Below are positions 45,338 through 54,844 of a DNA stretch of 64,000 nucleotides, piece after piece. The stretch spans positions 186,001-250,000 of the forward strand of contig NZ_CP047942.1 of the NCBI RefSeq assembly GCF_014279835.1, read 5' to 3'. The notes beneath the pieces are model-generated. The model ran no database searches. It worked only from the letters and a program-made list of their open reading frames with translations, and had not been told where the DNA came from. Made by a program: the position numbers and the translations under genes. Source of the stretch: Synechococcus sp. MVIR-18-1 (GTDB lineage: Bacteria; Cyanobacteriota; Cyanobacteriia; PCC-6307; Cyanobiaceae). The stretch's first letter is position 1. Each line of letters starts with the position of its first letter.

Positions 45338-45793
45338 TTGCCTGAAGAGCCCTGTCAATGTCCTGACTGTCAACGCTTTTATCGAGAGCACGACCGTCTG
45401 ATCAGAGAGTCACCAACGTTGCGTCAGCAGCAGGAGCTGAGTTGGGCGGCGCTTCAAGCCTTTAGAACCCTGTCTGGTCGCGTGCTGGAGGATCTCCAAA
45501 AGCAACACGGCACTCCGGGCGCTGACGCCCAAACCCATGCCACCCCGATGGGTGGTGGAGAAGAGCCTGCTGATGCCATCCATCAAGCGATGGCTGATCT
45601 TGAAAATATCAATGCTCATTTGTTTTCCATCGAAGCGTTGATGGAGCGCATTTTTGATGTGCGTGTGCCCGACGATATTGAACAGAAATTCAGGGAGCTG
45701 GCCGGTGAGCTCGCCCCCGACCCTCTTAATGCTGATCGCTTGCGTTTGAATCGCCTGCTGCACCAAACCCCTGATCTTCCTGATCGCAGCTGA
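45338..45793 (+). CDS. Hypothetical protein with N-terminal CxCPxC motif, 151 residues
   Basis: TTG 45338 starts a frame with CQCPDCQRFYREHD at residues 6-19, a possible metal-binding pair or triad of cysteines, then two helical stretches ending LRLNRLLHQTPDLPD. I do not recognise the family. It ends just before a strong hairpin terminator shared with glgP. Confidence 0.6.
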   Translation: MPEEPCQCPDCQRFYREHDRLIRESPTLRQQQELSWAALQAFRTLSGRVLEDLQKQHGTPGADAQTHATPMGGGEEPADAIHQAMADLENINAHLFSIEALMERIFDVRVPDDIEQKFRELAGELAPDPLNADRLRLNRLLHQTPDLPDRS

Positions 45794-45815
45794 ACCAGCT
45801 GAGATCAATGCCGCT

Positions 45816-45852
45816 CAAAAAAAAGCCCTCGCGTTGTGCGAGGGCTTTTTTA
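45816..45852. terminator. Bidirectional Rho-independent terminator
   Basis: The stem AGCCCTCGC/GCGAGGGCT with a short loop is flanked by an A run on the left and a T run on the right, so it can stop transcripts from either side. It sits between the convergent 45338 gene and glgP. Confidence 0.92.
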
Positions 45853-45879
45853 ACGCAAGTTCAATGGCTGTGCCCTTAA

Positions 45880-48402
45880 TCAGCGCACGTCACAGGTGAT
45901 CTCAACCGGCATGGGCCCCACTTTCCAGATGTCACGGCAGTAGTCACGGATCGAACGATCCGATGAGAAGAAGCCGCTTCTGGCGCTGTTCAACACCGAC
46001 ATCCGGTTCCAGTGATGGCGATCGGTCCAGGCCAGGCTCACCGCATCTTGAGCGCGCAAGTAATCGGCGAAATCAGCCATCACGAAGAAGGGATCATTCC
46101 CCGTGAGGTTGTCGATCAGAGGACGGAACAGCTCACCATCGCCATTGCTGAAGTGACCCATCTCCACCAAGCGGATGGCCTCAGCGAGCTCAGGAACAGA
46201 CTCCACCACTTCCCAAGGCCTGTAACCGCTTTGCTTGAGGGCAGCAATTTCTTCGACGGTCTTGCCAAAGAGGAAGAAGTTTTCTGCACCCACGTGCTCA
46301 CGGATTTCCACGTTGGCGCCATCGAGGGTGCCAATCGTGAGCGCTCCATTCATCGCGAACTTCATGTTGCCGGTGCCGGAGGCTTCCTTGCCAGCCGTGG
46401 AGATCTGTTCGGAAAGATCCGATGCGGGATACACCTGTTCGCCCAGCTTCACGTTGTAATCAGCCAGGAACACCACTCGCAGTCGTCCGTCCATATCCGG
46501 ATCTGCATTGATCGTTTCGGCGATGCCGTTGATGAAGCGGATGATCAACTTGGCCATGTAATAGCCAGGTGCTGCCTTACCTCCAAAGATCACCGTGCGT
46601 GGTGCCATGCCATCGGCCTGGCCATTTTTGATCCTGAGGTACTGGGTGATCACCTGCAGAGCGTTGAGGTGCTGGCGTTTGTACTCATGGATCCGCTTCA
46701 CCTGCACGTCAAACAGGCTGGATGGGTCCACCAACACGCCCGTGTTGCGGTGGATGTAGGTCGACAGCTTGCGCTTCACGGAGAGCTTGGTGTCTTCCCA
46801 ATGCTTTAGGAAGCCAGAGTCGTTCTGGCGATCCTCAAGCTTGCGCAGAAGCTCCATGTTGGTGACCCAGTCGGGGCCCACATGCTCATCAAGCAGGCTG
46901 GAAAGTCCGGGATTGGAGAGAGCAACCCAGCGCCTAGGGGTCACGCCATTGGTCACGTTGGTGAATTTTTCAGGCCAGAGCTCAGCAAATTCAGGCATCA
47001 GCTGCTCACGCACCAAGTCGGAGTGGAGAGCCGCCACTCCATTCACGTGATGGGCGCCAATGGTGGCGAGATGGGCCATGCGGATCGACTTCCCGCCGTC
47101 CTCATCAATGATCGATAGTTTGCGCTGAATCGCCTCATTGCCCGGGTAGCGCAAGCGCACCTGCTGCAGGAAGCGGCGGTTGATTTCGTAAATCAGCTCG
47201 AGGTGCCTAGGTAGCAGGCTCCCGAACAGGTTGAGATCCCATTTCTCGAGTGCCTCGGGAAGCAGGGTGTGGTTGGTGTAAGCCACGGAACGCCGGGTGA
47301 TGTCCCACGCCTTATCCCATTCCATGTGGCGATCATCGATCAGCAGACGCATCAGTTCTGCGACCGCAATGGCGGGATGGGTGTCGTTGAGCTGAACGGT
47401 CCAGTACTCAGGGAAGTCGTCAACGGACAGCCCACGGTTATCAAGGCTGCGCAACATGTCCTGAAGGGAGCAGCTCACAAAGAAGTGCTGCTGTTTCAGG
47501 CGCAGGCGCCGGCCTTCATCGGTGCCGTCGTTCGGATACAGCACTTTGGAAAGGGTTTCGCTGCCCACCTTCTCTTCCACAGCGCCGTAGTAATCGCCAA
47601 TGTTGAACGCGTAGAAGTCAAAGCTTTCTGTGGCATCGGCGCGCCAGAGACGCAGACGATCGCAAGTGTTCACGCGGTAGCCGAGAACGGGCACATCATG
47701 GGGTACGCCAATGGCGTGATCCGATGGGATCCAGCGCGAGCGGTAGTTGCCTTTGTCGTCGAGGTAGCTCTCCGTGCGGCCGCCAAAACCCACAAAGCAG
47801 GCCTGATCGGGTTGGGGCAGTTCCCAGGGCCAACCCCCCTTCAACCACTTGTCAGTGACCTCCACCTGCCAGCCATCACGGATCAGCTGATCAAAAATTC
47901 CAAATTCGTAGCGGATGCCATAGCCCGTGGCTGGAATTTGCAGGCTTGCGAGCGACTCCATGTAGCAAGCGGCTAGGCGCCCCAGGCCGCCATTGCCCAA
48001 GCCTGGCTCTTCTTCCACCTCGATAATTTGCTGCAGGGATTCAATCCCGAAGCGTTTTACGGCTTCTTCTGCTTCGTTTTGGATGCCCAAATTGAGCAGG
48101 TTGTTGGCCAGTTGCGGTCCAATCAGGAACTCCGCAGACAAATAGGCCACCGTTTTTTGCGGTCGAGCCCGAATCGCTTCAATGCTGGCCAGGTAACGGG
48201 TCATCAGCCGATCGCGCACGGCATAGCTAAGAGCCATGTACAGGTCATGACGGCTAGCAGATGGCGCAAGCTTGCCCAGAGTGAAAAACAGATGCTCTGT
48301 CATGCCGTCGAAGACGGCATCAGCGTCCAAACCGGCCCGTTCTGGGTCGGCGTAGCAACCAGGAGTTGGAAGGCGAAGATCGAGGGGTTCGGAGCTGCTC
48401 AT
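45880..48402 (-). CDS. glgP: Glycogen/starch phosphorylase
   Basis: The 840-residue enzyme is of normal length. It has the N-terminal LGNGGLGRLAACYMESLA site, a PLP-site segment SGTGNMKFAMNGALTIGTLDGAN with the cofactor lysine, and KRIHEYKRQHLN. It releases glucose-1-phosphate from glycogen in the cytoplasm and provides carbon and energy in the dark. It is transcribed alone; the shared terminator lies directly after it. Start ATG is at 48402. Confidence 0.96.
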   Translation of the reverse strand: MSSSEPLDLRLPTPGCYADPERAGLDADAVFDGMTEHLFFTLGKLAPSASRHDLYMALSYAVRDRLMTRYLASIEAIRARPQKTVAYLSAEFLIGPQLANNLLNLGIQNEAEEAVKRFGIESLQQIIEVEEEPGLGNGGLGRLAACYMESLASLQIPATGYGIRYEFGIFDQLIRDGWQVEVTDKWLKGGWPWELPQPDQACFVGFGGRTESYLDDKGNYRSRWIPSDHAIGVPHDVPVLGYRVNTCDRLRLWRADATESFDFYAFNIGDYYGAVEEKVGSETLSKVLYPNDGTDEGRRLRLKQQHFFVSCSLQDMLRSLDNRGLSVDDFPEYWTVQLNDTHPAIAVAELMRLLIDDRHMEWDKAWDITRRSVAYTNHTLLPEALEKWDLNLFGSLLPRHLELIYEINRRFLQQVRLRYPGNEAIQRKLSIIDEDGGKSIRMAHLATIGAHHVNGVAALHSDLVREQLMPEFAELWPEKFTNVTNGVTPRRWVALSNPGLSSLLDEHVGPDWVTNMELLRKLEDRQNDSGFLKHWEDTKLSVKRKLSTYIHRNTGVLVDPSSLFDVQVKRIHEYKRQHLNALQVITQYLRIKNGQADGMAPRTVIFGGKAAPGYYMAKLIIRFINGIAETINADPDMDGRLRVVFLADYNVKLGEQVYPASDLSEQISTAGKEASGTGNMKFAMNGALTIGTLDGANVEIREHVGAENFFLFGKTVEEIAALKQSGYRPWEVVESVPELAEAIRLVEMGHFSNGDGELFRPLIDNLTGNDPFFVMADFADYLRAQDAVSLAWTDRHHWNRMSVLNSARSGFFSSDRSIRDYCRDIWKVGPMPVEITCDVR

Positions 48403-48582
48403 GGAGGGAGAAATATGGCGTTTGCTTTTTGTGTTGGGTCAAGTGTGGTGGACTTGAGCGAAGAAAGCTTGAAACGGTGCAGGAACTGTGACCGAGGCGT
48501 CCTTTTTGTTGCCATCAGCAAGCACAGGTTCCTAATGCGCGGCCGCTGACCGTGTTTGCCCTTAAGGTCCCGCTGAGAAAAC

Positions 48583-49989
48583 ATGCCGATTCCGATGCTC
48601 GCTGCTGCGATGCCGCCCGTTCTCATGCCGCTGTTGGCTGAACTGTCTGCCCACGATCTCGAGATGGCGGGAACCTTGATTGGGGTTGGCCGCTTCATGC
48701 TGATTTTCGTGGCGGCGCGAGCGCTGGCTGAGGTTCTGGTTCGCCTCCAGCTCCCCACCATCCTCGGAGAGCTGCTGGCTGGTGTGCTGATCGGCGCCTC
48801 TGGTTTGCATCTCTTGGTGCCACCTGAAACGCAAGTGGAGCTAAGCAATGGCCTGGTCACCCTGCTGAGCTCCCTTGGCAATGTGCCCCCCGAATCGGTG
48901 ACGGAGCTCTACAACGAGAGCTTCCCAGCGCTGGAATCCGTGGCGCAACTGGGTCTGTTTGCCCTGCTGTTCCTCACCGGTCTAGAGAGTGAGCTCGATG
49001 AGCTGATCGCCGTTGGCACGCAGGCTTTCACCGTTGCTGTAGCGGGTGTGGTGTTGCCATTTGCCCTGGGCACGTGGGGGCTGATGGCGATTTTCCATGT
49101 AGGAGCGATCCCGGCGATTTTTGCAGGTGCGTCGATGACCGCCACCAGCATTGGCATTACCGCCAGCGTGTTTGGAGAACTCGGATATTTGAAAACCCGT
49201 GAGGGGCAGATCGTGATCGGTGCGGCCGTTCTCGATGACATCCTCGGCATCGTGATCTTGGCTGTGGTGATCGCCTTGGCCTCCGGCGGAAGCCTGGAAA
49301 TTGGACCAATCGTCAAGCTCGTGGCGGCCGCCGCTGTGTTCGTTGTGGCGGCGATTGGCTTGAGCCGCACGGCTGCCCCCGCGTTTGACTGGCTGATCGA
49401 CAAACTCAAGGCACCGGGTGAGGTGCTGGTGGCCTCATTCGTGATTCTCGCGCTGAGCTGCTTCACCGCCACCGCGATTGGTTTGGAAGCCGCCCTTGGC
49501 GCCTTCGCGGCTGGCCTGATCCTCAGCAGCTCAAAGCACAATCACGCCATTCAGCAGGCGGTGCTGCCGATTGTGACCTTGTTCGCCACGATCTTCTTTG
49601 TGCTGGTGGGTGCCGGCATGGATCTCTCGGTGATCAACCCTTCTGATCCCGCTAGCCGCGCCGCCCTGATCATTGCCGCCTTCCTGTTTGTGGTTGCCGT
49701 GATCGGCAAGATTGCTGCGGGATGGGCCTTTGTGAGCAAGCAACCCACCCGCCGCCTTGTGGTGGGGCTTGGAATGATGCCTCGCGGAGAGGTGGGTTTG
49801 ATTTTCTTGGGACTAGGCACTAGCGCCAAGCTTCTGTCTCCGTCGCTTGAGGCGGCGATTCTGTTGATGGTGATCGGCACCACTTTTCTGGCACCGGTGC
49901 TGCTTCGGTTGGTGATTGGTGGTGATAAGCCTGACGACGACGACAAGGTGGATGGCGAGGTGGCGGCTGATCCCGTTGGTTTGATTTAG
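48583..49989 (+). CDS. CPA2-type cation/proton antiporter
   Basis: The 468-residue protein has about 12-13 helices. LPTILGELLAGVLIGASGLHLL near residue 45, LFLTGLESELDEL near 128, ATSIGITASVFGELG near 189 and VLDDILGIVIL near 215 match the KefB/NapA family, including the ion-binding Asp pair (DD) in the last motif. MPRGEVGLIFLGLG near the end is also typical. No TrkA domain follows. It likely exchanges Na+ or K+ for H+. Confidence 0.9.
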   Translation: MPIPMLAAAMPPVLMPLLAELSAHDLEMAGTLIGVGRFMLIFVAARALAEVLVRLQLPTILGELLAGVLIGASGLHLLVPPETQVELSNGLVTLLSSLGNVPPESVTELYNESFPALESVAQLGLFALLFLTGLESELDELIAVGTQAFTVAVAGVVLPFALGTWGLMAIFHVGAIPAIFAGASMTATSIGITASVFGELGYLKTREGQIVIGAAVLDDILGIVILAVVIALASGGSLEIGPIVKLVAAAAVFVVAAIGLSRTAAPAFDWLIDKLKAPGEVLVASFVILALSCFTATAIGLEAALGAFAAGLILSSSKHNHAIQQAVLPIVTLFATIFFVLVGAGMDLSVINPSDPASRAALIIAAFLFVVAVIGKIAAGWAFVSKQPTRRLVVGLGMMPRGEVGLIFLGLGTSAKLLSPSLEAAILLMVIGTTFLAPVLLRLVIGGDKPDDDDKVDGEVAADPVGLI

Positions 49990-50309
49990 TCCCCTTGCCC
50001 GCGGGCGACCACGAGAAACAAACTCCAGCCAATGGTGATTAAGGCCAGGCTGGAGGCCCAGCCTGGACCGAGCGCCCAGGCCAAGATGAGTTGGGTGATC
50101 ACACCCACAGCAAGGGCGAGCAAAAGACTGCTGATCACCAACGCGGCCTGACGCCAGGCCCCAGTGAGGGGGCTGTCCTCCAGGCTTGCCTCCAGTCTTT
50201 GCAGGGGGCCACTAAGCGGCAGGTAGAGGGCAAGCGCCCAAAACAGGCCTCCGCTGAGCGTGCTGCTTTGCAGCAGGGGCCCCATCTCGTAAGTGTCCAT
50301 CGTTGGCAA
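49986..50309 (-). CDS. Small membrane protein of unknown function
   Basis: The 107-residue protein has three hydrophobic stretches (GGLFWALALYLPLSG; ALVISSLLLALAVGVITQLILAW; SLALITIGWSLFLVVA). Starts at 50309 or at the next Met (50300) are possible. Its stop overlaps the antiporter stop on the other strand. No family recognised. Confidence 0.6.
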   Translation of the reverse strand: MPTMDTYEMGPLLQSSTLSGGLFWALALYLPLSGPLQRLEASLEDSPLTGAWRQAALVISSLLLALAVGVITQLILAWALGPGWASSLALITIGWSLFLVVARGQGD

Positions 50310-50369
50310 GTGCTCGGCGCTGCGGAGGAATGAACAGGATGCCTAGCATCGCCGCCCGACGAACAGAGA

Positions 50370-51293
50370 GTGGTGGGAGAGACCTGGTGGCAGTTTGAAA
50401 ACCATGCAGTGCATGGTCTTTGCCAAATGCCTGATCAGCCTGAGGCCGCGGCCCAGGCCAAAACGCGACCAGCGCTGTTGCTTGTGCATGGTTTTGGCGC
50501 TTCTACCGACCATTGGCGCCACAACATCCCCGTGCTGGCAAGCGAATACGAAGTGCATGCGCTCGATCTCCTTGGCTTCGGCCGCAGCGCCAAACCAGCA
50601 GGGCTCACCTACGGCGGTGCGCTCTGGCGCGACCAGTTGGTGGCTTATGTCCAGGAGCGGATCGGCCGCCCCACCGTGATTGCTGGAAATTCGCTCGGGG
50701 GGTTTGCTGCCTTAGCGGCTGGGGCCGCTTTAAAAGATCAGTCGGCAGGTGTGGTGCTTCTCAATGCCGCTGGCCCCTTCAGCGATGAACAGCGCGCGAA
50801 GCCCAGTGGCTGGGGCTCCATCGCTCGCCGAACGATTGGTTCAGCCCTGCTCAAAAGCCCAGTGCTGCAACGGGTGTTGTTTGAGAATTTGCGCCGGCGC
50901 TCCACGATTCGGCGCACCCTCAATCAGGTGTACGTCGATCGCACCAATGTCGACGACGCCCTGGTGGAGGCGATTCGTCTTCCGTCGCTGGATCCTGGTG
51001 CTTTTGGGGTGTTTCGCACTGTCTTTGATATTCCCAGCGGTCAACCTCTCGATGAGTTGTTTGCCCAGCTTCAATCCCCACTGTTCTTGCTCTGGGGGAT
51101 CCGTGATCCCTGGATCAATGCCGCCGGACGCCGGGCAAGCTTTCAGCGCCATGCTCCGGAGAACACCCATGAAGTGGTGTTAGAAGCCGGCCATTGTCCT
51201 CATGATGAGGTCCCGGATCAGGTGAACAAGGCCCTGCTCGATTGGCTGGGTTCCCTGCAAAGCCAACCCATGAAAAGTCTCCAAGAGGATTGA
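50370..51293 (+). CDS. Alpha/beta-fold hydrolase
   Basis: The 307-residue protein starts at GTG 50370. The oxyanion strand [17 protein letters not shown], nucleophile elbow [11 protein letters not shown] with Ser near residue 112, acid LLWGIRDPW and base [11 protein letters not shown] form a full catalytic triad. The substrate is unknown; similar cyanobacterial proteins are often labelled only by fold. Confidence 0.85.
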   Translation: MVGETWWQFENHAVHGLCQMPDQPEAAAQAKTRPALLLVHGFGASTDHWRHNIPVLASEYEVHALDLLGFGRSAKPAGLTYGGALWRDQLVAYVQERIGRPTVIAGNSLGGFAALAAGAALKDQSAGVVLLNAAGPFSDEQRAKPSGWGSIARRTIGSALLKSPVLQRVLFENLRRRSTIRRTLNQVYVDRTNVDDALVEAIRLPSLDPGAFGVFRTVFDIPSGQPLDELFAQLQSPLFLLWGIRDPWINAAGRRASFQRHAPENTHEVVLEAGHCPHDEVPDQVNKALLDWLGSLQSQPMKSLQED

Positions 51294-51349
51294 AACCATG
51301 GCTGCGCGGATCACTGCCCTGTGGTCACACTGAGGAAGCTCCGGGTTTC

Positions 51350-52210
51350 ATGGCCATGACCCTTCGTCAACTGTCAACGCCGTATACCCACTGGGAATAC
51401 GTCCATCCTCAAAGTGGTGATCGCCTGCGGGTGGTGCCTGAACGCGGCGGCATTGTCACGGAATGGCTCTGCAACGGGCGAGAGATTCTTTATTTTGACC
51501 AGACGCGTTACGCCGATCCAAAGCAGAGCATCCGAGGTGGGATTCCCGTGCTCTTCCCCATCTGCGGAAACCTTCCCGGCGACCGGCTGCCTTTGAAGAG
51601 CGGTGACGCCACCCTCAAGCAGCATGGCTTTGCGCGCGGCTTGCCCTGGCAGCTGGAGCTGCTCGATGACCAAAGCGGCGTGCTTTTGTGCTTAACCGAT
51701 ACGGAAGAGACTCGTGCGGACTATCCGTTCCGCTTCCGTGTGGAGATGGCGGTGCGGCCGGTGAATGGTGCCCTGGAGATCACCACCACGATTGCGAATG
51801 CCAATGAAGACGGCGAGTCGATGCCGTTCAGTTTTGGTCTCCATCCCTATTTCAACGTGACCGATCTCAGTCGCACCAGCCTCGAAGGTTTGGCACCCCA
51901 GTGCCTCAACCACCTCGTGATGGCAGAGGCTGAAACCGCAGGCCAATTGAGCAGATTGCCAGAGGGGGTGGACTTTCTCACCCGCCCTGCTGGACCGGTC
52001 ACCCTGGTGGATGAGGCTGCGGGAACGCGTTTGCAGCTGCAGCATCAAGCGCCCATGGATCTCACGGTGGTCTGGACCGAGCCCCCTCGCTCGATGGTCT
52101 GCCTCGAGCCCTGGACCGGCCCGCGTCAGTCCCTGATCACAGGGGACGGCAAGCTCGAGCTCGCACCTGGAGACAGTCTCCAGCTCAGCTGCCGCTATGC
52201 GCTGAGTTGA
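51350..52210 (+). CDS. Aldose-1-epimerase/hexose-6-phosphate epimerase-like protein
   Basis: I choose ATG 51350, just after a GAGGAAG at 51332, giving 286 residues; a longer frame from 51242 overlaps the hydrolase and looks non-coding. It has GGIPVLFPICGNLPGD near residue 65, HGFARGLPW near 95 and FGLHPYFNV near 165, with the His and Glu positions of the galactose-mutarotase fold. It would interconvert sugar anomers. Its 3' end overlaps glcE by 26 bases on the other strand. Confidence 0.87.
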   Translation: MAMTLRQLSTPYTHWEYVHPQSGDRLRVVPERGGIVTEWLCNGREILYFDQTRYADPKQSIRGGIPVLFPICGNLPGDRLPLKSGDATLKQHGFARGLPWQLELLDDQSGVLLCLTDTEETRADYPFRFRVEMAVRPVNGALEITTTIANANEDGESMPFSFGLHPYFNVTDLSRTSLEGLAPQCLNHLVMAEAETAGQLSRLPEGVDFLTRPAGPVTLVDEAAGTRLQLQHQAPMDLTVVWTEPPRSMVCLEPWTGPRQSLITGDGKLELAPGDSLQLSCRYALS

Positions 52211-53402
52211 GAGGCGCTGCCACCCCGGGCAGCCGTCCTCTGCAGAGCTGTTGTTTCGGGTCAAACTGATGCTTCACGGCTTCAATCAAGGGGCGGGATG
52301 GGGCATCCAGCCAGGCGGGTAGAGCCCCTGGCTGGGTTCCAGGTTGGATCAGCGCGCTGAGCTGACCCCCTAACTCCATCACCCGCCGTCTCAGTGCTTC
52401 GATCAGGTATTCCGGTGTGGGAGAACCGCTGGGTTGCCAGGCCTCGCCGCTGCCGGCTCCAGCGGCGAGCTGCCAAGACCAGCCCTTGAGAGCCGTGCAT
52501 TCGCGCGAGCTGAACAAATGCTGGAGCTGGGCGGGCGGTAGGCAGAGGCGCAGCAGCCAGGCCGGATCTTCGTGGGTGAAAGATCCTTCCGGGATGGGGG
52601 TCTCCCAGGGCATGCGCTCTGTGCTTAGCCCCTGCTGGTCAGCGAGTGTCTCGAGCCGGTTGAGTTGGTCGACGACCGCACCATCACTGATGCTGGCCAC
52701 GCCCAGCAGGATCTTTGCGCCCTGGTCCGGGCGCAGCTCCCAATCCATCCATTCGGGTGTGAAGCTGCTGCCCACCACTGCGGCTCGGAAGGCTTCGAGT
52801 TGGCTGACATCACCGTCCAGGACCAGCTGACCGCGTGGTTCACGAATCGGTTGCACGCGCAAGGTGAGCGCGCTGATCAAGGCGAGGCTGCCCCAGCTGC
52901 CGCAGAGCAGTCGCATTAGGTCATAGCCCGCCACGTTTTTCACGACCCGCCCGCCCGCACGGGCGCTCACCCCATCGCTGCGGATCAAGCTGATGCCAAT
53001 GATCTGGTCGCGCACGCCTAAGTGACGTTGGCGCAGACCTCCAGACAACCCCCTGGCCACAAGTCCGCCGATCGTTCCCGCCGATGAAGGCGAGGCCATG
53101 CTGCTGCCCCAGGGCCAGTTGAGCGGCAGCCATTGCTGATGCTCGGCCAGGGCTGCCTGGAGGTCGGCCAAGGGCATGCCGGCATCCACGGTGATCGTGA
53201 GGTCATCAACCGCGTGGTCAATGATTCCGGACAGCTCGCGCATGCTCAGCACCGGCCCCGAATCTGCGGCGAGGGGAGGGCCCCAGTGCAGACGGCTGCC
53301 CAGGCCGGAGGGGACCCAGGGCCGTCCTTCGGCATGCAGGTCGGCGATGAGTTGGCCAAGCTCCTCAAGAGACTTGGGTGCTAGTACCGCTGTGGAGGAC
53401 AT
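52185..53402 (-). CDS. glcE: Glycolate dehydrogenase FAD-binding subunit GlcE
   Basis: I choose ATG 53402 (405 residues, MSSTAVLAPKSLEEL). The FAD-binding PCMH domain shows WVPSGLGSRLHWG, ITVDAGMPLADLQAAL, SSAGTIGGLVARGLSGG and GRVVKNVAGYDLMRLL. A C-terminal oxidase domain follows. GlcE works with GlcD and GlcF to oxidise photorespiratory glycolate to glyoxylate. GlcF lies further along on the same strand, but the two are separated by an opposite-strand kinase gene. No GlcD is present here. Confidence 0.9.
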   Translation of the reverse strand: MSSTAVLAPKSLEELGQLIADLHAEGRPWVPSGLGSRLHWGPPLAADSGPVLSMRELSGIIDHAVDDLTITVDAGMPLADLQAALAEHQQWLPLNWPWGSSMASPSSAGTIGGLVARGLSGGLRQRHLGVRDQIIGISLIRSDGVSARAGGRVVKNVAGYDLMRLLCGSWGSLALISALTLRVQPIREPRGQLVLDGDVSQLEAFRAAVVGSSFTPEWMDWELRPDQGAKILLGVASISDGAVVDQLNRLETLADQQGLSTERMPWETPIPEGSFTHEDPAWLLRLCLPPAQLQHLFSSRECTALKGWSWQLAAGAGSGEAWQPSGSPTPEYLIEALRRRVMELGGQLSALIQPGTQPGALPAWLDAPSRPLIEAVKHQFDPKQQLCRGRLPGVAAPLNSAHSGS

Positions 53403-53458
53403 CCCTTGTTCAGGCACGTGAGCGACCAGGCCAGATCAATACAACAACCGATCGTGCC

Positions 53459-54844
53459 ATGAAGATTGTCGTAATCGACGACGATCCCACCGGTTCTCAG
53501 ACGGTGCACAGTTGCCCGCTGCTGTTGCGTTGGGATCAAGCGGCATTGCGTAAGGGATTAGGCCATCCCTCGCCGTTGCTGTTTGTGTTGGCGAACACGC
53601 GGGCGCTCACGCCTGAGGCCGCGGCATCCCGCATCCGCGAGATTGTGGACGCTCTGGTGCTGGCCATGGCCGCTGAAGGCCTTCAGGAGCATGAGCTGCT
53701 GCTCGTGAGCCGCGGTGATTCCACCCTGCGTGGTCACGGCGTGCTCGAACCCCAGGTGCTGGCGCAGGCCTGGGAGGAGCACTTCGCTGCGGTGGATGCC
53801 ACCTTGCATGTGCCTGCATTTTTAGAAGGAGGGCGCACCACCGTGAACGGGGTGCATCTGCTCCATGGAGAGCCTGTGCACACCACGGCGTTTGCCCGAG
53901 ATCGCCTGTTTGGTTACGGCACGAGTGATCTGGCGGAGTGGCTCGAAGAAAAGAGTGCTGGCCAGATCGCTGCAGACGCAGTGGTGCGAATCCCGCTTGC
54001 GTTGCTGGAAGCAGAGCGAGCGGAGGATCTCTTGGCTTGTCTTGAGGCGTTAGACGCCAACAGATCTGTTGTCGTCGATGCGACCCACCCTGAGCATCTC
54101 CGGGCGCTCGGAGTCGCAATCCGCCGGCTGCAGGGGCGCAAGCGTTTCTTGTTCCGTTCAGCGGCAAGCCTGCTTAATGGCCTGGTGGATTCCGGTCCAT
54201 CGCCCTTGGGACCCCAGCCCCTGGATGCCAGCGGCCTGGTGGGCTTGCGTCGCCGGGATCCCTTGGGTCAGACGCTCCCTGGCTTGGTGGTGGTGGGCTC
54301 CCACGTGGCCTTGGCAGATCAGCAGTTGAAAGATCTGCTGGCCAATGCGCGTTGCCGCGGCATTGCGTTGCCGGTGGCTCGCATCGCCAGGGTGCTGGAG
54401 GGAGGATCTTCTGATTGGCTCCTGCCGGATATGGAGGCTGAATGGCGCAGTCAGCTGGAGCTGGCGCTGGAGGAGGGGCTCACGCCAGTGCTGTTTTCTA
54501 GTCGTGGTGAATTGGAGTTTGGAGCAGGTGCGGCGGCGCGGCGGTTGCGCTTTGGAATGGAGCTCGCATCCTTGATGGCCCGTTTGCTGGCCGGGGTGGC
54601 ACCGCGGCTTGGCTATCTGATCAGCAAAGGAGGCATCACCACCGGCACCCTGCTTGTGGAGGGGCTTGGCCTCGAGGCTGTGCAGCTGGAGGGGCAGCTC
54701 TTGCCAGGCTTGTCGCTCGTGCGCCCCATCGCTGGTCCCAGCGATCCACTGCCGGTGATCACCTTTCCAGGCAATCTCGGTGAGCCAGACACTCTCACCG
54801 AGGCTTGGCGTTGGCTCGAAGGCTTGAAGGGTGAAGGGCTTTAG
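53459..54844 (+). CDS. Four-carbon acid sugar kinase family protein (DUF1537)
   Basis: ATG 53459 gives 461 residues starting KIVVIDDDPTGSQTVHSC, the N-terminal DUF1537 motif, followed by SRGDSTLRGHG near residue 85. The C-terminal nucleotide-binding half contains LISKGGITTGTLLVEGLGL. Relatives phosphorylate threonate or erythronate-type acids. Its start is divergent from glcE (56 bases between) and its end overlaps glcF by four bases. Confidence 0.85.
   Translation: MKIVVIDDDPTGSQTVHSCPLLLRWDQAALRKGLGHPSPLLFVLANTRALTPEAAASRIREIVDALVLAMAAEGLQEHELLLVSRGDSTLRGHGVLEPQVLAQAWEEHFAAVDATLHVPAFLEGGRTTVNGVHLLHGEPVHTTAFARDRLFGYGTSDLAEWLEEKSAGQIAADAVVRIPLALLEAERAEDLLACLEALDANRSVVVDATHPEHLRALGVAIRRLQGRKRFLFRSAASLLNGLVDSGPSPLGPQPLDASGLVGLRRRDPLGQTLPGLVVVGSHVALADQQLKDLLANARCRGIALPVARIARVLEGGSSDWLLPDMEAEWRSQLELALEEGLTPVLFSSRGELEFGAGAAARRLRFGMELASLMARLLAGVAPRLGYLISKGGITTGTLLVEGLGLEAVQLEGQLLPGLSLVRPIAGPSDPLPVITFPGNLGEPDTLTEAWRWLEGLKGEGL

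Noticed and set aside
47269-47976. 235-residue open frame opposite glgP
   Set aside because: It lies entirely inside the certain glgP gene on the other strand and has no recognisable fold; GC-rich genes commonly give long antisense frames.
48909-49541. 210-residue frame opposite the cation/proton antiporter
   Set aside because: Composition dominated by Ala, Thr, Ser and Pro mirrors the antiporter's helices; it is a shadow frame.
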